Below, piece after piece: positions 6,276-8,834 of a DNA stretch of 8,834 bases. A program made the translations under genes and the position numbers. The stretch comes from an uncultured Actinomycetes bacterium (GTDB taxonomy: Bacteria > Actinomycetota > Actinomycetes > S36-B12). The notes beneath the pieces are model-generated. The model did not search any database. It worked only from the letters and a program-made list of their open reading frames with translations, and was not told the origin of the DNA. The stretch's first letter is position 1. Each line of letters starts with the position of its first letter. The stretch spans positions 1-8,834 of the forward strand of contig CALFIA010000065.1 of assembly GCA_937876275.1 (NCBI GenBank). Direction: 5' to 3'.

Positions 6276-6839
6276 ATGCGACTGATCCTGATGGGCCCTC
6301 CGGGCGCAGGCAAGGGCACCCAGGCTGTGGGTATTGCCGCTGATCTCGGTATTCCGCACATCTCGACCGGCGACATCTTCCGCGCGAATGTCTCGCAGGG
6401 CACACCGCTCGGCATCGAGGCCAAGCGCTACATGGATGCCGGCGAGTACGTTCCCGACTCCGTCACCAACTCCATGGTTCGCGATCGTCTTGCACAGGAC
6501 GACTGCAAGCCGGGCTTCCTTCTTGACGGTTACCCGCGCACGATCGAGCAGGTGGGCGAGCTCAACGCGATGCTCAGTGCAGCCGGCGCCCAGCTCGATA
6601 GGGCAATCGAGCTCACTGTCGACGTCGACGAAGTCGTGCAGCGTCTGGTGAAGCGTGCCGCCGAGCAGGGTCGCACCGATGACACCGAAGACGTCATTCG
6701 TCGCCGACTCGAGGTCTACTTCGAGCAGACCGCACCGCTGACCGCACTCTTCGAGCAGCGTGGCCTGCTCGTGCAGGTTGATGGCATGGGCTCGGTCGAC
6801 GATGTCGCCGCGCGCATCCACTCCGTGCTCAACGCCTGA
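6276..6839 (+). CDS. adk: Adenylate kinase, short-LID type
   Basis: The enzyme interconverts ATP + AMP and 2 ADP in the cytoplasm. From 6276 the protein is 187 residues and starts MRLILMGPPGAGKGTQ; the P-loop GPPGAGKGT follows almost immediately. Other marks are HISTGDIFR (AMP site), the GEYVPD segment, FLLDGYPRT, and GRTDDTEDVIRRRL with catalytic and binding arginines. The segment between QRLVKR and GRTDD is short, so this is the form without the roughly 30-residue zinc-type LID insert, as is usual in actinobacteria. An in-frame ATG six bases upstream (6270) would add two residues but is too close to the ribosome binding site. It lies between secY and map, the common spc-operon extension. 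Confidence 0.96.
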   Translation: MRLILMGPPGAGKGTQAVGIAADLGIPHISTGDIFRANVSQGTPLGIEAKRYMDAGEYVPDSVTNSMVRDRLAQDDCKPGFLLDGYPRTIEQVGELNAMLSAAGAQLDRAIELTVDVDEVVQRLVKRAAEQGRTDDTEDVIRRRLEVYFEQTAPLTALFEQRGLLVQVDGMGSVDDVAARIHSVLNA

Positions 6840-6857
6840 TCGCAGGCAGAGTTCACT

Positions 6858-7655
6858 ATGGCCTTTCGCAAGGGCGGCATCCAGATCAAGTCGGCAGATC
6901 AACTTGCCGTGATGCGCCAGGCCGGTCTTGTCGTCGCGAAGACACTCAAGGCAATGGCCGAAGCAGTGAAGCCCGGCGTTACGACTGCAGATCTGGATTC
7001 CATTGCCCGCGACTGCCTCTCGACCATGGGCGCGACGAGTTCCTTTCTCGGCTATCACGGTTACCCCGCAGTGCTCTGCGCCTCGGTGAATTCCGAAGTC
7101 GTGCATGGCATCCCCGGTTCGCGTGTACTCAAGGACGGCGATCTCATCTCGCTCGACTTCGGAGCCATCGTCGACGGCTGGCATGGCGACGCAGCCCTTA
7201 CCGTTCTTGTCGGTGATGTGCCTGCTGATATCGCCGCACTCTCGAAGGCCACCGAGGTCTCACTTTGGGCGGGCCTGGCCCAGGCTCGAGTGGGCAACCA
7301 CCTCACCGACATCAGTCACGCAGTCGAGCAGTCAGCTCTGGCCTCGGCTGCAGCCGATGGTCGGGCCTACGGCATCGTCGCCGACTACGGGGGCCACGGC
7401 ATCGGTACCTCCATGCACATGGACCCGCACATCCTGAACTACGGCAAGCCCGGTCGTGGCCCGGTGCTCAAGGCCGGCATGGCCCTGGCCATTGAGCCGA
7501 TGCTGACCCTGGGGGATCCCGAGGTCATGGTGCTCGATGATGACTGGACAGTCGTGACCGAGGACTCCTCGGTTGCCTGCCATTGGGAGCACACCGTCGC
7601 GATTACCGATGAGGGTCCCTGGGTTCTGACGGCACTCGAGGACGTCCAGCTCTAA
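6858..7655 (+). CDS. map: Methionine aminopeptidase, type I
   Basis: A 265-residue cytoplasmic dinuclear-metal peptidase that removes the initiator methionine from nascent proteins. By alignment with the E. coli enzyme, metal ligands are Asp100 and Asp111 (LDFGAIVDGWHGDAA), His180 (GGHGIGT), Glu213 (GMALAIEPML) and Glu244 (WEHTVAIT). His83 (VVHGIPG) and His187 match the two catalytic-site histidines. All are present, so it should be active. After His187 the sequence is MDP rather than the E(x)P seen in many type I enzymes. There is no N-terminal SH3-binding extension. AGGCAGAG at 6844-6851 is a weak ribosome binding site. It closes the spc-type transcription unit; a 187-nt spacer follows. Confidence 0.97.
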   Translation: MAFRKGGIQIKSADQLAVMRQAGLVVAKTLKAMAEAVKPGVTTADLDSIARDCLSTMGATSSFLGYHGYPAVLCASVNSEVVHGIPGSRVLKDGDLISLDFGAIVDGWHGDAALTVLVGDVPADIAALSKATEVSLWAGLAQARVGNHLTDISHAVEQSALASAAADGRAYGIVADYGGHGIGTSMHMDPHILNYGKPGRGPVLKAGMALAIEPMLTLGDPEVMVLDDDWTVVTEDSSVACHWEHTVAITDEGPWVLTALEDVQL

Positions 7656-7682
7656 TCGGGTAATCCGCGCGAAACAGGCATT

Positions 7683-7704
7683 TCGGGTGGCCTCGGGGAC
7701 CCGA
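7683..7704 (+). terminator. Weak hairpin after map, possible terminator
   Basis: TCGGGT (7683-7688) and ACCCGA (7699-7704) form a 6-bp stem with a 10-nt loop, 28 bases after the map stop, followed by TTTCAGTTT. The stem is short and the T-run broken, so any termination would be weak. A second copy of TCGGGT at 7656-7661 could pair with the same ACCCGA. Chance occurrence is quite possible. Confidence 0.25.
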
Positions 7705-7729
7705 TTTCAGTTTCGCCGCCCCTTGCCCC

Positions 7730-7735
7730 TAGACT
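7730..7735 (+). promoter_or_regulatory. Candidate promoter -10 box for infA-rpmJ-(rpsM)
   Basis: TAGACT fits the TAnnnT pattern of housekeeping actinobacterial promoters and lies about 108 bases before infA, in the first long spacer after map. The -35 region is poor: TTCAGT at 7706-7711 with an 18-base spacer is the best I can offer. Transcription would begin near 7742 and leave a leader of about 100 nt. This is a motif-level guess. Confidence 0.4.
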
Positions 7736-7776
7736 CACCTGGCTGACGCGGCTTCCCCGCCTCTCACCAACTCTCA

Positions 7777-7788
7777 CCCGGAAACGGG
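7777..7788 (+). other. Small GNRA-tetraloop hairpin in infA leader
   Basis: CCCG (7777-7780), GAAA loop (7781-7784), CGGG (7785-7788). The loop is a GNRA tetraloop, which stabilises a short stem in RNA. It lies about 55 bases before the infA start and begins inside the second CTCTCACC repeat. The pairing is clear, its function unknown. Confidence 0.35.
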
Positions 7789-7842
7789 CGATGTTGGCGT
7801 GTGCGCGAGCGGCGCTCAGCAACCTGGATGAAAGCGGAGGAT

Positions 7843-8064
7843 ATGGGCAAGAAAGACGGTGCGATCGAGCTCGAGGGCACGATCACCGAATCATTGCCCA
7901 ATGCGATGTTCCGGGTTGAACTTGATAACGGGCACAAGGTGCTCGCTCATATCAGCGGCAAGATGCGGATGCACTACATCCGAATCCTTCCGGACGACCG
8001 CGTAGTCGTAGAGCTCTCGCCCTATGACCTCACGCGTGGCCGGATCGTCTACCGCTACAAGTAA
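7843..8064 (+). CDS. infA: Translation initiation factor IF-1
   Basis: A 73-residue protein spanning the whole IF-1 family length: MGKKDGAIELEGTITESLPN, AMFRVELDNGHKVLAHISGK, MRMHYIRILPDDRVVVELSP, YDLTRGRIVYRYK. It is a single S1-like OB-fold that binds the A site of the 30S subunit and works with IF-2 and IF-3 in initiation-complex formation. The frame is open upstream (GTG 7801, ATG 7828), but ATG 7843 gives the exact family N-terminus. GGAGG at 7836-7840 is only two bases from this ATG, closer than usual; the ATG at 7828 would add five residues (MKAED) and lacks a Shine-Dalgarno sequence. It heads the second operon, with rpmJ 45 nt downstream. Confidence 0.96.
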   Translation: MGKKDGAIELEGTITESLPNAMFRVELDNGHKVLAHISGKMRMHYIRILPDDRVVVELSPYDLTRGRIVYRYK

Positions 8065-8109
8065 GCCTGCACTGCCCACAACACCCGAATACTTCACGAA
8101 AGAGTCATC

Positions 8110-8223
8110 ATGAAGGTTAAGCCGAGCGTCAAGAAGATCTGCGACAAGTGCAAGGTCATCCGTCGGCATAGTCGCGTCATGGTGATCTGCGAGAACCCTC
8201 GCCACAAGCAGCGTCAAGGCTAA
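8110..8223 (+). CDS. rpmJ: 50S ribosomal protein L36, zinc-binding form
   Basis: A 37-codon gene. The protein reads MKVKPSVKKICDKCKVIRRH, SRVMVICENPRHKQRQG. Cys11, Cys14, Cys27 and His32 form the zinc site, so it is the C+ form of L36. L36 is the smallest large-subunit protein, binding 23S rRNA near the GTPase-associated region and assembling late. AAAGAG before the ATG, within the 45-nt gap after infA, is a modest ribosome binding site. Its place between infA and rpsM is typical of Gram-positive bacteria. A 191-nt spacer follows. Confidence 0.96.
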   Translation: MKVKPSVKKICDKCKVIRRHSRVMVICENPRHKQRQG

Positions 8224-8291
8224 ATAGCCTCGACGTTTAAACGATGTCTGGGGAGACAACCCGGTCATCGACTCATAAGCAGAACCCGACC

Positions 8292-8319
8292 CCTGAAGCG
8301 GCGCGTGCGTAACTTCAGG
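8292..8319 (+). other. 7-bp perfect hairpin in rpsM leader
   Basis: CCTGAAG (8292-8298) pairs fully with CTTCAGG (8313-8319) across a 14-nt GC-rich loop. No T-run follows, so it is not a classical terminator. Parts of both arms can pair alternatively with TCAGG 8359-8363 and CCTGA 8348-8352. Confidence 0.45.
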
Positions 8320-8333
8320 ACGACACCCTTGGT

Positions 8334-8388
8334 CACGAGGCCGAGGACCTGATTGGCGTCAGGACTGGCTCTGCTCCCAAACCTCGTG
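8334..8388 (+). other. 7-bp long-range stem enclosing a smaller hairpin in rpsM leader
   Basis: CACGAGG (8334-8340) is the exact complement of CCTCGTG (8382-8388). The enclosed 41 nt contain a second hairpin, CCTGA/TCAGG with a TTGGCG loop (8348-8363). The 3' arm ends about 14 bases before the rpsM Shine-Dalgarno core and 26 before the ATG, so folding here could affect initiation. Confidence 0.45.
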
Positions 8389-8414
8389 CTTGGTAAAGAA
8401 AAGAGAACGCCCCT

Positions 8415-8792
8415 ATGGCACGTCTAGTAGGAGTTGATCTGCCGCGCGATAAGCGCATGGCAATCGCGCTCACCTACATCTACGGCATCGGTCGCTCACA
8501 GGCTGCGAATGCGCTTGAGGCCACCGGCATTAGCCCCGATCTGCGCTCCAAGGACCTCACTGATGACCAGGTCCTTGCTCTGCGTGACTGGATCGATCAG
8601 AACCTCAAGGTCGAAGGTGACCTGCGACGCGAGGTTGCTGCAGACGTTCGACGCAAGGTCGAAATCGGCTGCTACCAGGGTCTCCGCCACCGCAAGGGCC
8701 TCCCGGTCCGCGGTCAGCGCACCCACACCAATGCCCGTACCCGCAAGGGTCCGCGCAAGACCGTCGCAGGCAAGAAGAAGGTCGGCAAGTAA
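8415..8792 (+). CDS. rpsM: 30S ribosomal protein S13
   Basis: A 125-residue protein of normal length. It begins MARLVGVDLPRDKRMAIALT, has the helix-hairpin-helix YIYGIGRSQAANALEATGIS, and ends with the conserved GCYQGLRHRKGLPVRGQRTH, TNARTRKGPRKTV segment and a lysine-rich tail. S13 lies in the head of the small subunit, forms intersubunit bridges with 23S rRNA and L5, and its basic tail reaches P-site tRNA. AAGAGA about eight to nine bases before ATG is a moderate ribosome binding site. It follows a 191-nt spacer after rpmJ and is followed by rpsK, matching the alpha operon order. Confidence 0.98.
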   Translation: MARLVGVDLPRDKRMAIALTYIYGIGRSQAANALEATGISPDLRSKDLTDDQVLALRDWIDQNLKVEGDLRREVAADVRRKVEIGCYQGLRHRKGLPVRGQRTHTNARTRKGPRKTVAGKKKVGK

Positions 8793-8817
8793 GCCGTCCG
8801 GCTACTTCCCAGAAACC

Positions 8818-8822
8818 AGGAG
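8818..8822 (+). promoter_or_regulatory. Shine-Dalgarno site of the next gene (probable rpsK)
   Basis: AGGAG lies nine bases before the ATG that ends the window. Good sequence and spacing, 25 nt after the rpsM stop, mark a real start. Confidence 0.7.
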
Positions 8823-8831
8823 ACATCACAC

Positions 8832-8834
8832 ATG
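8832..8834 (+). CDS. rpsK: Start codon of the next gene, probably 30S ribosomal protein S11 (truncated)
   Basis: Only the ATG is inside the window. It is assigned from the Shine-Dalgarno sequence at 8818-8822 and from gene order: rpsK nearly always follows rpsM in bacteria. No protein sequence is available here to confirm it. Confidence 0.6.

Larger units (their letters stand above)
7656..7842 (+). other. map-infA intergenic spacer / infA leader
   Basis: This 187-nt spacer holds no convincing gene. It contains a weak hairpin after map (7683-7704), a candidate -10 box (7730-7735), a direct repeat CTCTCACC at 7761-7768 and 7771-7778, a CCCG-GAAA-CGGG hairpin at 7777-7788 and a purine-rich GCGGAGG just before infA. 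The region 7736-7780 is pyrimidine-rich on the + strand. It is one of only two long spacers in the window and probably separates two transcription units. Confidence 0.6.
8224..8414 (+). other. rpmJ-rpsM spacer, candidate structured leader of rpsM
   Basis: No gene is visible in these 191 nt. The stretch is rich in inverted repeats: palindrome CGTTTAAACG (8234-8243); TGTCT/AGACA around a GGGG loop (8245-8258); CCTGAAG/CTTCAGG (8292-8298 with 8313-8319); CCTGA/TCAGG (8348-8352 with 8359-8363); CACGAGG/CCTCGTG (8334-8340 with 8382-8388); and AGCAGA/TCTGCT (8278-8283 with 8370-8375), which crosses the previous stem and could make a pseudoknot. Purine-rich AAAAGAGAA (8399-8407) is the likely ribosome binding site of rpsM. 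Ribosomal leader RNAs that bind S4 lie in this operon position in E. coli; relation to that is speculation. No sigma-70-like promoter stands out. Confidence 0.5.

Noticed and set aside
5532..7184. Long open frame of 550 codons on the minus strand
   Set aside because: It lies fully opposite secY, adk and map, whose products are unmistakable. Long antisense frames are common in GC-rich DNA because of third-position bias. The translation has no recognisable domain and there is no ribosome binding site of note.
7801..7842. Longer infA starting at GTG 7801
   Set aside because: The extra residues do not match IF-1, which begins at the MGKKDGAIELEG of ATG 7843, and no ribosome binding site precedes the GTG.
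7791..7919. Small + strand frame starting at ATG 7791 and overlapping infA out of frame
   Set aside because: It runs into the IF-1 coding region in another frame, has no Shine-Dalgarno sequence and no recognisable product. A regulatory upstream frame is possible but unsupported.
8245..8258. TGTCT-GGGG-AGACA hairpin as the terminator of infA-rpmJ
   Set aside because: The 5-bp stem is not followed by a T-run, and rpsM has no clear promoter of its own, so read-through is more likely.
1..8834. Mobile element, CRISPR array, defence or biosynthetic system
   Set aside because: Every coding stretch is a conserved translation, secretion or housekeeping gene in the normal order. There are no transposase or integrase genes, regularly spaced repeats, or composition shifts. 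The window does not contain a new protein-coding system that I can see.

Overview
The window is a conserved bacterial ribosomal-protein locus: the end of the S10 operon, the complete spc operon with secY, adk and map, and the start of the infA-rpmJ-rpsM (alpha-type) operon. All genes are on the + strand. The organism is most likely a member of the Actinomycetota. The grounds are strong G/C preference at third codon positions, the order secY-adk-map-infA-rpmJ-rpsM-(rpsK), a short-LID adenylate kinase, a type Z (four-cysteine) S14, and protein N-termini such as MTMTDPIADML in S8 that resemble actinobacterial homologues. I cannot place it to genus.

Layout. 1-720 holds the 3' end of rplP (L16), then rpmC (L29) and rpsQ (S17), coupled by 1-nt and 4-nt overlaps. 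773-4924 is the spc block rplN, rplX, rplE, rpsN, rpsH, rplF, rplR, rpsE, rpmD, rplO (L14, L24, L5, S14, S8, L6, L18, S5, L30, L15). 4965-7655 holds secY, adk and map: the translocon channel, adenylate kinase and methionine aminopeptidase. After a 187-nt spacer with a plausible promoter, infA (IF-1) and the 37-codon rpmJ (L36) follow at 7843-8223. A second long spacer of 191 nt (8224-8414) contains several inverted repeats and precedes rpsM (S13). The last three bases are the probable start codon of rpsK (S11), with a good Shine-Dalgarno sequence before it.

Functionally the genes supply structural proteins of both ribosomal subunits, the initiation factor, the membrane channel that receives secreted nascent chains, the enzyme that removes initiator methionine, and the enzyme that balances adenine nucleotides. 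Gene spacing is tight (overlaps or gaps of 70 nt or less) except before infA and before rpsM, so those two spacers are where transcriptional or leader-RNA control is most likely.

I found no mobile elements, CRISPR arrays, tRNA or rRNA genes, frameshifts or foreign genes. The coding content is ordinary. The only parts that deserve a second look are non-coding: the rpsM leader, the infA leader, and the hairpin between the Shine-Dalgarno sequence and the start codon of rpsH.
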